Below are positions 1-7,138 of a DNA stretch of 11,432 bases, in pieces. This DNA is from CAYLJO01 sp964383905 (lineage in GTDB: Bacteria > Acidobacteriota > Blastocatellia > Pyrinomonadales > Pyrinomonadaceae). The notes beneath the pieces were generated by a model. The model was not told where the DNA came from. It saw only the letters and a program-made list of their open reading frames with translations, and made no database searches. The first letter of the stretch is position 1. Each line of letters opens with the position of its first letter. Made by a program: the position numbers and the translations under genes. Location of the stretch: positions 1-11,432 of the forward strand of contig CAYLJO010000195.1 in assembly GCA_964383905.1 (NCBI GenBank), given 5' to 3'.

Positions 1-1624
1 AGTCAAGATGCGGCAGCGGGCTCGTGCCGAAGAGGGCCCCGCCAACTCCGGCGGGCACCTTCGGCACCGGGCCGAAGGTATGATTGAAGAGGTAGTTCAA
101 TTTCATGATTACGGATGAAGAAGGCGCGATGTTGAAGCCGAGGGTCGCGCGCGAGCGGTTGAGGTAGAAATCCGGAATCGTCCGGTCCAGCCGCACAACC
201 TCGTAACGCAGGACGGGCGCAACATAGCTGCCCTCATCAAATTTGCCGGCAAAGAATCGTGGCCTGAACTTGTACGAGCCTTCGACATAAAAGCCGTCCT
301 GGCCCGGCGAACGCTCGGCGACAAACTGGGCCAGCGCAGCAACCGAAGCGGGATCGCTCGGATCCAGAGGAGGCGGCGCGGGGCTCTGGCGCGGGACGCC
401 CGCGCCGACGATGTTCGAACGGCCGTACTCGCCGTTGATGGTCAGCGGGCCGCGATGGTATGAGCCGTCGAAGAAAAAGATCGTGACCGATTGGGCGGGA
501 TCGCCCAGTTTGTTGAACCTGCCGTTGTAGCCTGAAACGCCAAACTCCAGCCCCGGGACGGGGGAGAGCCCGATACGACCGGCCATGGCTTTGCGGCGAT
601 TCGTGGCCTGGAAAGCGATCCTGCCGGGTTCGGCGGCTGAGGATTGGCCCAGCAGGCGCGAAAATGGAGTCGCCTCGCCGTCGGCGTTCGTCCCCTGCAT
701 TCCATTCACTAGGTCTGCTTCGTAACTGAGCTTCATCTTTCCCGGGAGCCTGAAACGCCCGCGGATACCGACGCCCGTGTCGCGGTAGGCCGTCGGAATA
801 ATGAACTGGTTGATGAGCGGGCGGATGGTCGTCAGGTTGAGGTACGAATCGTGGTAAGTATTGAAGCGCCCGATGGCGGGGACGATGATGCCGCCGCGGA
901 AAGCGAATACCGGCCGCACCCTCCATTCGACGAATGCCTGCTCGACGTCAATCTCACGTGATCCGAACTCGTATTCGATCTCCGAGTTGAAAACAATGTT
1001 CTGCTTTTCGGCGAGCACTGCGGCGATACCAAGGACGAAGCGCGTATTCTGGAATGTCGGCGTTCCGCCGCCGTCTGCGCGCTCGCTGATCGAAGACCCG
1101 CGGAACTGAAAATCGCCGTAGCCGCCGATGGTGATGCGATCCGTGCGGAGTAGATTTCCGGCCCCCGACAAATCGCCGCCCTGCGCCTTGATCGCCATGG
1201 CGATCTTCGGGTTGTCGGGCACCGATGTGGACTGCGGCGTCGAAGATATCTGAGGCTTGGCCGGATTCTTTCCGGCACCTGCCGCGGCGTCCGCTTGAGC
1301 CGGCGGCGGCGTACCGGTAGCGCCTGGCTGCACTGTCGGTGGCGCGGCCGCCCCGCGGTTGTTCATCTCCTTCTCGACGAGGGAACGCAGCCGCTCGATT
1401 TCGGCGCGCAACTGCCGGACCTCTCCGCGTAAACGTTCGACTTCGGCCGGAGGGGTGGACCGGGTCGCAGGCTTTGATGATTGGGTAGTTTTGTCCGTTT
1501 TGTCCGTACCCTCCTGGGCCCGGGAGCTAGCTCCGCCGGCCGGCATTGATTGCGCACGGGTTCCCGCGCTGAGCGAAAGTAGAAGAAGCAAGAGAAGAGA
1601 TCCGGCGTGCCTTACCTTATCCAT
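1..1624 (-). CDS. Outer-membrane porin with N-terminal coiled coil (partial, C-terminus beyond window edge)
   Basis: A single open frame covers 541 codons and leaves the window without a stop, so the C-terminus is missing. The start is an ATG at 1624 with AGGA about 5 bases upstream. Residues 1-24 form a Sec signal peptide with a seven-leucine core, probably cleaved after T-R-A. Residues 60-87 form a charged heptad-like coiled coil (E-V-E-R-L-R then Q-L-R-A-E-I-E-R-L-R). A Pro/Ala-rich linker runs to about residue 140. The rest alternates short aromatic strands with polar turns, for example F-V-E-W-R-V-R-P and F-N-I-A-P-S-S-S-V-I-M-K-L-N-Y, as in a large beta-barrel. Family knowledge: Porin_O_P and DcaP-like porins combine such a coiled coil with a 16- or 18-stranded barrel and form trimeric outer-membrane channels for anionic or small solutes. 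The substrate cannot be read here. The ROK repressor gene lies 120 bp upstream on the same strand, so sugar-linked control is possible but inferred. Confidence 0.8.
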   Translation of the reverse strand, partial: MDKVRHAGSLLLLLLLSLSAGTRAQSMPAGGASSRAQEGTDKTDKTTQSSKPATRSTPPAEVERLRGEVRQLRAEIERLRSLVEKEMNNRGAAAPPTVQPGATGTPPPAQADAAAGAGKNPAKPQISSTPQSTSVPDNPKIAMAIKAQGGDLSGAGNLLRTDRITIGGYGDFQFRGSSISERADGGGTPTFQNTRFVLGIAAVLAEKQNIVFNSEIEYEFGSREIDVEQAFVEWRVRPVFAFRGGIIVPAIGRFNTYHDSYLNLTTIRPLINQFIIPTAYRDTGVGIRGRFRLPGKMKLSYEADLVNGMQGTNADGEATPFSRLLGQSSAAEPGRIAFQATNRRKAMAGRIGLSPVPGLEFGVSGYNGRFNKLGDPAQSVTIFFFDGSYHRGPLTINGEYGRSNIVGAGVPRQSPAPPPLDPSDPASVAALAQFVAERSPGQDGFYVEGSYKFRPRFFAGKFDEGSYVAPVLRYEVVRLDRTIPDFYLNRSRATLGFNIAPSSSVIMKLNYLFNHTFGPVPKVPAGVGGALFGTSPLPHLD

Positions 1625-1679
1625 AGTAGTCCTAACCGGCCAACGGAGAAAATGAAATCGGTTTTCAATTTCAGAAAGG

Positions 1680-1706
1680 ATTAGAGGTAATCGGGCCGGC
1701 TGTCAA
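1680..1706 (-). promoter_or_regulatory. Putative sigma70-type promoter of the porin gene
   Basis: On the minus strand a perfect TTGACA (1706-1701) is followed, after a short 15-bp spacer, by TCTAAT (1685-1680), five of six matches to the -10 consensus. With a 17-bp spacer the -10 would be the poorer TAATCC. An A-rich tract including seven consecutive A (1725-1719) lies just upstream and resembles an UP element. It sits between the ROK stop and the porin ATG, so the porin need not depend on read-through from the repressor gene. Confidence 0.42.
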
Positions 1707-1744
1707 GCCTTTTGGTAGTTTTTTTGCGGAGCAGGTGCGGGGCG

Positions 1745-2941
1745 TCAGGCTGTGACGGCGGAGGCGAACTTGCAGGCGAGGACGAGGCTTAACGCGCCCA
1801 TTAGCGTGGGTTGATCTCCCAGCGTCGAGGGGTTAATGCGCGCCGAAGGTAAACCGCGGCGCACGCTCCTTTCAATTGTCTCCCCGAGGGCACCGGCCAC
1901 AAGCGGCCACGCCCGCGTAATCGCGCCGCCGACGACTACCGCTTCCGGGCTGAAGCCAGCGATCAAATTTGAGATGCCGATGCCAAGGTAGTGCGCCGTC
2001 TCTAAAAGTGCGGTCTGCGCAGCCCGATCACCGTCAAGGGCGCGATCAACGAGCTGCGCGAAATTGAAGGAGGCACGCCCGCACGCCTGACCCGATAATC
2101 TCATGTAGCGCGCGACGGCCGCGCGGCCGGAAGAGAAAGCCTCCCAGCAATCATAATTTCCGCACGAGCAGGCGATCGGCGCTCCCGTCCCGATAATCAT
2201 GTGGCCGAACTCACCCGCCGCGCCACGCTCGCCCCGATATACCTGCCCGTCAAAGATGATTCCGGTGCCGACGCCTTCGGCGACCAGGACCATAATGAAG
2301 TCGCGGGCCTCGCTCACCTCCGGGCGGCCGAACCACAATTCGGCCAGCGCGGCCGCGTTGGCGTCATTATCGATGGTCACACGCAGTCCGGTGGCGGAAT
2401 AAATTTCCTGCGCGATCGCCATGTCACGCCATTTGAAGTAGGGCACGTAGATCACCTTGCCGGCCGTCGGATCGACCAACCCGGGCAGACTGATCCCCAC
2501 CGCTTCGATGTGGGAGTTGTGTCTCTGATTAAGCCCGCACACGCAATCAATGATGCGGCCGATGGTCTTCCGGGCGAGCGGGTCGGTGACGAATTCCTCC
2601 TGTCCGAGCACGCGCCCGGCAAGGTCGCAGGTCGCAACGGTCGTGCGGGAAGGAGCAATGTCAACGCCGATGGCCATCGCGCCATCGGCTCGAAGGCGCA
2701 GCAGGGTGGGGCGGCGGCCGCCGGTGGACTCGCCCGCCCCGATCTCCTCGACTAACCCGTCGGCCTGTAAGGCATCGACAATGGTCGAGACGGTGGAGCG
2801 TTGGAGCGCCGTCTCACGGGCGATCTCGGCGCGCGAGATGGGCTCTCTTTCGCGCACATAGTTGAGCACGATCTGCCGGTTGATGTCGCGAATCGTGTTG
2901 GAGCGCGCGGCCTGCGCCCTCTTCAAATCAATCCGTCGCAC
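1745..2941 (-). CDS. ROK-family transcriptional repressor
   Basis: A sugar-responsive DNA-binding regulator of 398 aa. Residues 20-70 hold a winged helix-turn-helix (P-I-S-R-A-E-I-A-R-E-T-A-L-Q-R-S-T-V-S), followed by a ROK actin-like domain. Visible ROK signatures are N-D-A-N-A-A-A-L-A-E-L-W (192-203), G-E-F-G-H (243-247) and the zinc cluster C-S-C-G-N-Y-D-C (258-265, where many relatives have G before the last C). The phosphate-binding loop D-x-G-x-T is degenerate (D-I-A-P-S-R-T, about 94-100), which fits a regulator rather than a sugar kinase. The start is GTG at 2941: GGAG lies 8 bases upstream and the protein then begins R-R-I-D-L-K-R, usual for this family. An ATG at 3046 would add 35 residues but sits directly against a promoter -10 box. 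ROK repressors normally release DNA on binding a sugar or sugar phosphate. The adjacent porin is the obvious candidate target, by inference. Confidence 0.88.
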   Translation of the reverse strand: MRRIDLKRAQAARSNTIRDINRQIVLNYVREREPISRAEIARETALQRSTVSTIVDALQADGLVEEIGAGESTGGRRPTLLRLRADGAMAIGVDIAPSRTTVATCDLAGRVLGQEEFVTDPLARKTIGRIIDCVCGLNQRHNSHIEAVGISLPGLVDPTAGKVIYVPYFKWRDMAIAQEIYSATGLRVTIDNDANAAALAELWFGRPEVSEARDFIMVLVAEGVGTGIIFDGQVYRGERGAAGEFGHMIIGTGAPIACSCGNYDCWEAFSSGRAAVARYMRLSGQACGRASFNFAQLVDRALDGDRAAQTALLETAHYLGIGISNLIAGFSPEAVVVGGAITRAWPLVAGALGETIERSVRRGLPSARINPSTLGDQPTLMGALSLVLACKFASAVTA

Positions 2942-2949
2942 AATGTAAG

Positions 2950-2953
2950 CTCC
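2950..2953 (-). promoter_or_regulatory. Shine-Dalgarno GGAG deciding the GTG start of the ROK gene
   Basis: On the minus strand GGAG ends 8 bases before the GTG at 2941. No comparable site precedes the ATG at 3046. Together with the promoter just upstream of 3046, this favours the shorter 398-aa product. Confidence 0.6.
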
Positions 2954-3046
2954 GACCGGATAGAGCTGGTAGGCGGTCTCGTGAGATTGACGAGAGCAAC
3001 TCAGAATAGCACGGCTGGAATAGCCGCCCTCTTTATTAAGGAGCAT

Positions 3047-3075
3047 TACATATTACACATAGGGTTTACAGTCAA
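3047..3075 (-). promoter_or_regulatory. Putative promoter of the ROK repressor gene
   Basis: The minus strand reads TTGACT (3075-3070), a 17-bp spacer, then TATGTA (3052-3047). The predicted transcript start, near 3040, lies downstream of the ATG at 3046, so that ATG would not be translated. The leader to the GTG at 2941 would be about 100 bases. Just inside the promoter, the plus strand carries the AT-rich direct repeat ATTACAT-ATTACACAT (about 3046-3061), a possible autoregulatory operator. The rest of 3076-3220 shows nothing recognisable. Confidence 0.45.
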
Positions 3076-3220
3076 TGTTTTTCGTCGAGCGACAGAGATT
3101 CGCGGAAGGTAAGTGCCGGCCGATTCTGCCGTGAACAATCATTCGCAGCGGAGGGCCTGAGAGGGACGCAGGTTAACCCGAGAGGAATTAAATGGTGGCT
3201 TGGCGCCGACCACTCGACCC

Positions 3221-5083
3221 TCAACGTTTGGCCATATTGCCTTTACCTTCGGTGATCGTTAATACTCGATCAACCCCGGGAACGTCGAAGGTTTCAAGCG
3301 TGCCGCCGGGCCACTTGATCTCAAGCTTATCAACGTGATTGGCTTCCCCCAGCCCGAAATGCAAACGTGGATCGTTTTGCGAGGCATAGCCGCCGCCGCT
3401 GATCACGTCGGCGCGCTGGCGGAGTTTGCCGGCGGTCACATAAGCGATGGCTCCGATGGCGTCCTTCGGGCTTTTCCTTGCCACGTCGCCGACAAGACGC
3501 AGCTCCAGCCAGTGGCCCGCCCCCTTAGTTACGTTGCGCAGGACGGTGGGTTTCGAGTCAAGGCAGTTGATGACGACGTCGAGGCGGCCGTCTCCGTCCA
3601 GGTCGCCGACGGCGAGCCCCCGCCCTTTGATCGCCACGGCGAGACCGCTGCCGGGCGCCGCCCCGACGCGCTCGAATTTGCCGTTGCGCAGGTTGCGGAA
3701 AAGTAAGACCTGCTGGGCAAAGCTGGTGCCCCACTGATGCTCATCCACCGCCGGATAAACGTGACCGTTGGCGACGATCAGATCCTTCCAGCCGTCGTTA
3801 TCAAAATCAAGGAAGCTTGTGCCCCAGCCGAGAAACGGGATCGTCACTTCGCCGAGCCCCGCTTGGAAGGTCACGTCGGTGAAATTGCCGTCGCCGTCAT
3901 TGTGGTATAGCACATTTGAATCGTCCGAAAAGTTAGTGATGTGGAAGCTCAACCGCCCGCTGTTGTCGTAGTCGCCGATGGCCACTCCCATGCCGGCCTG
4001 CTCACGCCCGTTTTCGTTCAGGGCCACTCCCGACGGGTAGCCGACCTCCTCAAACGTCCCGTCGCCTTTGTTGATGTAAAGCTGCTTCGGTGTGGAATCG
4101 TTGACGACAATTAAATCGAGCAGATCGTCGTCGTCGGCGTGCACGAAGGCGGATGAGAAGCCGTAATACTTCTGCGGGTCATTGACGCCCGCCTTGACGC
4201 TGACGTCTTCAAACGTGCCGTCCGGTTTCTGGTGGTAGAGGGTGTCGCTCTCACCCTTCAACCCGCGCGGCCCGCACATGACGGGCACGCCGCGAAACTG
4301 GCAGAAGTTCTGCCCGACGCTCCCGGGCTTGCCCGCCTCGCTCGGGTTGGGCGGCAGATTATTCAAATCGATCTCGGCGTAGCCGGGAACGAACAGGTCC
4401 AACCGCCCGTCCCTGTCATAATCGCCCCAGGTGGCGCCGGTGCTCCAGCCCTTGCGCGCCACGCCAAGTTTTTCCGCCACGTCAGTGAATGTGCCGTCTC
4501 CGTTGTTATGGTAGAGCCGCGAGACGCCAAAATTACTCACGTACATGTCCGGGCGGCCGTCATTGTCATAATCGCCGACCGCGACGCCGAAGCCCCAGCG
4601 TTCGTTGGCGACGCCGGCGCGATCCGTGACGTCTTCGAACCGCCAGTTGCCGAGGTTTCGATAGAGGGCGGCGCGCGGCGGCTTCTCTTTACCCTGCATG
4701 GAGGCGATGGTCCCACCGTTGACGAGGTAGATATCGGGCCGCCCGTCACCGTCGTAGTCGAAGACCGCGACACCGCCCGACGGCGTTTCGAAGATGTAAT
4801 CTTTGGCCGCGCCTCCGGAGCGGTGTTGAAATCCACTGAGCGCGGTCAGATTAGTGACGTCTTCGAAGACGACCGGCGCGGCCGGGTCGATAATGCCGAC
4901 GGTGCGCCGGGAGCTGTAATTCAGGGCAACTCCGGTCGAGACGCCGCCCCCTGCCTGCTGTGGGGAAGGGCTCGGCGCGGGCGTCTGCGCGAGGAGAGAG
5001 AGCGGCGCCTGGATCAGAAGAAAACCGGCGAGCAAAGAGAGAGCGCGGATGAAGGTAAGGCGTCCGGAATTCGGTTGAAACAT
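3221..5083 (-). CDS. Secreted CRTAC1-type protein: FG-GAP/VCBS beta-propeller with ASPIC/UnbV C-terminus (paralog 2)
   Basis: A predicted 620-aa exported protein. Residues 1-33 form a signal peptide (F-I-R-A-L-S-L-L-A-G-F-L-L core, ending S-L-L-A-Q), followed by a Pro-rich linker. The body contains FG-GAP repeats with calcium-type D-x-D-x-D-G-x-x-D loops near residues 109, 171, 221, 426 and 494. Two further loops near 315 (D-A-D-D-D-D-L-L-D) and 371 (D-Y-D-N-S-G-R-L-S) have lost Gly or acidic positions. Two cysteines near 261 and 270 match a pair in the upstream paralog. The C-terminal 55-60 residues (N-D-P-R-L-H-F-G-L-G, then L-E-I-K-W-P-G-G) are the ASPIC/UnbV domain. The family is extracellular or periplasmic with no established enzymatic role; binding or adhesion is the usual guess. 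An ATG at 5155 would add 24 residues, but it falls inside the -10 box of a strong promoter and would bury the signal peptide, so 5083 is preferred. No clear Shine-Dalgarno precedes 5083. Confidence 0.85.
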   Translation of the reverse strand: MFQPNSGRLTFIRALSLLAGFLLIQAPLSLLAQTPAPSPSPQQAGGGVSTGVALNYSSRRTVGIIDPAAPVVFEDVTNLTALSGFQHRSGGAAKDYIFETPSGGVAVFDYDGDGRPDIYLVNGGTIASMQGKEKPPRAALYRNLGNWRFEDVTDRAGVANERWGFGVAVGDYDNDGRPDMYVSNFGVSRLYHNNGDGTFTDVAEKLGVARKGWSTGATWGDYDRDGRLDLFVPGYAEIDLNNLPPNPSEAGKPGSVGQNFCQFRGVPVMCGPRGLKGESDTLYHQKPDGTFEDVSVKAGVNDPQKYYGFSSAFVHADDDDLLDLIVVNDSTPKQLYINKGDGTFEEVGYPSGVALNENGREQAGMGVAIGDYDNSGRLSFHITNFSDDSNVLYHNDGDGNFTDVTFQAGLGEVTIPFLGWGTSFLDFDNDGWKDLIVANGHVYPAVDEHQWGTSFAQQVLLFRNLRNGKFERVGAAPGSGLAVAIKGRGLAVGDLDGDGRLDVVINCLDSKPTVLRNVTKGAGHWLELRLVGDVARKSPKDAIGAIAYVTAGKLRQRADVISGGGYASQNDPRLHFGLGEANHVDKLEIKWPGGTLETFDVPGVDRVLTITEGKGNMAKR

Positions 5084-5150
5084 TTGATTATTTAACGCAG
5101 GGTAAATGGTTCGGATCCTTACAGGGTTTCCCAGGCAGTTTGACATTTTC

Positions 5151-5179
5151 AACATACGCGACGATCAGGGGTATGTCAA
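5151..5179 (-). promoter_or_regulatory. Sigma70-like promoter of the downstream CRTAC1 gene
   Basis: The minus strand has a perfect TTGACA (5179-5174), exactly 17 bp, then TATGTT (5156-5151). Transcription would begin near 5144 and leave a leader of about 60 bases to the ATG at 5083. It shows that the second CRTAC1 gene has its own promoter and does not rely only on the nitrilase/CRTAC1 transcript. Confidence 0.6.
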
Positions 5180-5198
5180 TTTAACTGCGAAAGCAATG

Positions 5199-5270
5199 AC
5201 GCGGTGACACGGAGACCGAGGCGACGCGGAGATAAAAAAATAATCGCCGCGTCACCTTGGTCTTCCCAAC
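5199..5270. repeat. Imperfect inverted-repeat element with A-rich loop between the CRTAC1 genes
   Basis: The left arm GGAGACCGAGGCGACGCGG (5211-5229) and the reverse complement of the right arm (5247-5265) agree at 16 of 19 positions. The loop is AT-rich and holds a run of seven A. Short GACGCGG / GTGACACGG modules recur inside and just outside the left arm, giving the element a small-repeat texture unlike the flanking genes. It lies between the stop of one CRTAC1 gene (5294) and the promoter of the next (5179). On the minus strand the T run is in the loop rather than after the stem, so it is not a canonical intrinsic terminator. It could be a dispersed intergenic repeat or an mRNA-stabilising or rho-assisting hairpin. 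Confidence 0.6.
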
Positions 5271-5293
5271 GCCCGCGTCTCTGCTTTCGTCCT

Positions 5294-7117
5294 TCATCCC
5301 TTTTCATTGATCGTCAGGTAGCGGTCAATGGCAGGGCTGGTGACGCGCTGCGTCCGGTCGTCGGGCCAGCGAATCTCGATTGAGCGGACGCCTGTGGCCG
5401 TCCCCAGCCCGACGAGGACGCGCGGGTCATTGGACGACAGATAGCTGCCCGCATTCGTCACGTCGAAAACCTGCCGGCGACCGGTCGTATCCGTCACGGT
5501 GACGCGCGCTCCAGTTCCGGCGCGATTCAATTTTTCACCGACAAGCTGTAGACCGAGCCAGTGGTTTCTCGTCCCGTTATTGCGCAAAATAACGGGCGCG
5601 CCGTCCAGGACGCTGATCACAATGTCTACCTGCCCGTCATTATTGAGATCGCCGAAAGCGGCGCCGCGGCCGGCAATCGCCCGGGTGAAAGCCATCCCGG
5701 CCGAGGCCGATACGTTGACGAAGCCTTTGCCGGTATTACGCAGCAGGAGCGGCGTCTGCTTGTATCTCAGGTAACTGGAGGTCTTCTCGATCGTATCGAG
5801 CACGTGGCCCTGCGCCACGAAAATGTCGCGCAGCCCGTCGTTGTCGGCGTCTATGAAGTGCGTGCCCCACCCGGAGTAGAGCAGGCTGATCTGGCCGACG
5901 CCCGAGGTGTTGGTCGCGTAGGTAAACGTCCCGTCGCCGTTATTGTGATAGAGCGGGTAAGTCTCGTTCGACAGCGTGGTAATAAAGAGATCCGGGTAGC
6001 CGTCGTTGTCGTAATCGGCGCAGTCCACGCCCATGCCGGCAAAAGTCTTTCCGTTCTCATCGTAGCCGGCGCCCGCGACCAGGGCGATATCTTCAAAAGT
6101 GCCGTCGCCTTTATTGCGATAGAGCGACTGGCGTACGCTGTCGTTGGCGACGAAGATGTCCATCCACCCGTCGCCGTCGAAATCCGCAAAGGCGACACCG
6201 AGCCCCTTACCGTTCGGGTCGGCGATGCCGCTTTTGACACTTACGTCCTCAAACGTGCCGTCGGGCTTTTGGTGATAGAGGATGTTGGTGGCGCCTCGGA
6301 AATTATCGGGATGACAGTAGGCACGAAATCCCGGACGGGGGTCGCCGCAGTAGATCGAGCCGCGCTCGAAATCCCAGTCCATGTAGCGCGCGACGAAGAG
6401 GTCGAGCCGCCCGTCGCGGTCGTAATCTATCCAGCCCGCGCTCGTGGACCAACCGCCCCCGCCGACCCCCAGCTTTTTCGTCACGTCCGTAAAAGTCCCG
6501 TCGCCGTTATTGTGATAGAGCGTGTTGCCCCCGTAGCCCGTGACGTAGAGATCGACGTAGCCGTCGCCGTCATAATCGGCGGCCGCCACACCCATGCTGT
6601 AGCCGTCGCCTTTAACGCCCGCGCGCTCCGTGACGTCCTCGAAGGTGCCATCGGCTTTCTGGTGGTAGAGGCGGTTCCAGTATTTCGGGTCGCTCTTATC
6701 GGGGCTGGCGCTCTTCGGCATCGGGTCACCGAGGCGCGCGCCGTTGGTGAAGAAGAGGTCCATCCGGCCGTCGTTGTCGTAATCAAAGATGGCGACACCG
6801 CCGCCCATTGTTTCGAGCAGGTACTTTTGCGAAGTCTGTGAAGCGGCATGCTTGAAATCGATCTTGGATGCGGCCGTAATGTCTGTGAAGGTCACGGGCG
6901 AAGGCGCTTGCGGCCCCGGCGGTGGCGGCGTTTTGCCCAATTCGGCGCCGCTGTAAGCGCGACCGGTGCGCTGCGGGGCGGGAGTTTGCGCCGGCGCCGG
7001 TTGCTGTGCGCGGGCGGGAAAAGAGCTGATCAATAAGGCGAGTGCAACCACAGCGGCGACCAGAGCACACAGGTTGCGTCGTACCCTGGCGAGGTCAGAC
7101 AGTACATCCATTAACAC
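5294..7117 (-). CDS. Secreted CRTAC1-type protein: FG-GAP/VCBS beta-propeller with ASPIC/UnbV C-terminus (paralog 1)
   Basis: A 607-aa exported protein. Residues 1-38 are a signal peptide with a basic start (R-V-R-R) and hydrophobic core, ending A-R-A-Q, then a Pro/Ala/Gln linker to about 70. Seven calcium-type loops of the form D-x-D-x-D-G-x-x-D lie near residues 112, 181, 231, 312, 368, 423 and 490 (the last is D-L-N-N-D-G-Q-V-D). They alternate with L-Y-H-N-N-G-D-G-T-F units, consistent with a beta-propeller built from FG-GAP repeats. Residues 535-600 are the ASPIC/UnbV domain (S-N-D-P-R-V, V-G-L-G, I-E-I-R-W-P). All loops look intact, unlike the downstream paralog. The start is GTG at 7117 with AGGA 5 bases upstream; an ATG two codons later is an alternative. 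It begins 21 bp after the nitrilase stop with no room for a promoter, so the two genes should be co-transcribed. The molecular function of the family is unknown. Confidence 0.88.
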   Translation of the reverse strand: MLMDVLSDLARVRRNLCALVAAVVALALLISSFPARAQQPAPAQTPAPQRTGRAYSGAELGKTPPPPGPQAPSPVTFTDITAASKIDFKHAASQTSQKYLLETMGGGVAIFDYDNDGRMDLFFTNGARLGDPMPKSASPDKSDPKYWNRLYHQKADGTFEDVTERAGVKGDGYSMGVAAADYDGDGYVDLYVTGYGGNTLYHNNGDGTFTDVTKKLGVGGGGWSTSAGWIDYDRDGRLDLFVARYMDWDFERGSIYCGDPRPGFRAYCHPDNFRGATNILYHQKPDGTFEDVSVKSGIADPNGKGLGVAFADFDGDGWMDIFVANDSVRQSLYRNKGDGTFEDIALVAGAGYDENGKTFAGMGVDCADYDNDGYPDLFITTLSNETYPLYHNNGDGTFTYATNTSGVGQISLLYSGWGTHFIDADNDGLRDIFVAQGHVLDTIEKTSSYLRYKQTPLLLRNTGKGFVNVSASAGMAFTRAIAGRGAAFGDLNNDGQVDIVISVLDGAPVILRNNGTRNHWLGLQLVGEKLNRAGTGARVTVTDTTGRRQVFDVTNAGSYLSSNDPRVLVGLGTATGVRSIEIRWPDDRTQRVTSPAIDRYLTINEKG

Positions 7118-7138
7118 AAGTTTCCTGAAATCTTGTTA

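Noticed and set aside
237..926. A 229-codon minus-strand frame inside the porin gene
   Set aside because: Very Arg/Pro-rich out-of-frame product; the porin frame is continuous across the whole interval and shows strand-turn alternation.
2201..2755. A 184-codon plus-strand frame opposite the ROK gene
   Set aside because: The minus strand encodes clear ROK motifs throughout; this frame has no family features.
3195..3213. A GTGG/CCAC stem just after the stop of the downstream CRTAC1 gene, considered as an intrinsic terminator
   Set aside because: The stem is only four or five pairs with internal mismatches, and the following bases on the minus strand lack a real T run.
4232..5095. A 287-codon plus-strand frame opposite the other CRTAC1 gene
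   Set aside because: Same antisense artefact: its V-I-V-I-A-D-R-D pattern mirrors the FG-GAP repeats, and there is no start signal.
5561..6841. A 426-codon open frame on the plus strand opposite a CRTAC1 gene, rich in V-V-V-I and V-I-V-I patterns
   Set aside because: It is the antisense reading of the repeated D-Y-D-N-D-G loops in a GC-rich gene. It has no ribosome binding site and no recognisable domain, and the opposite strand has full family support.
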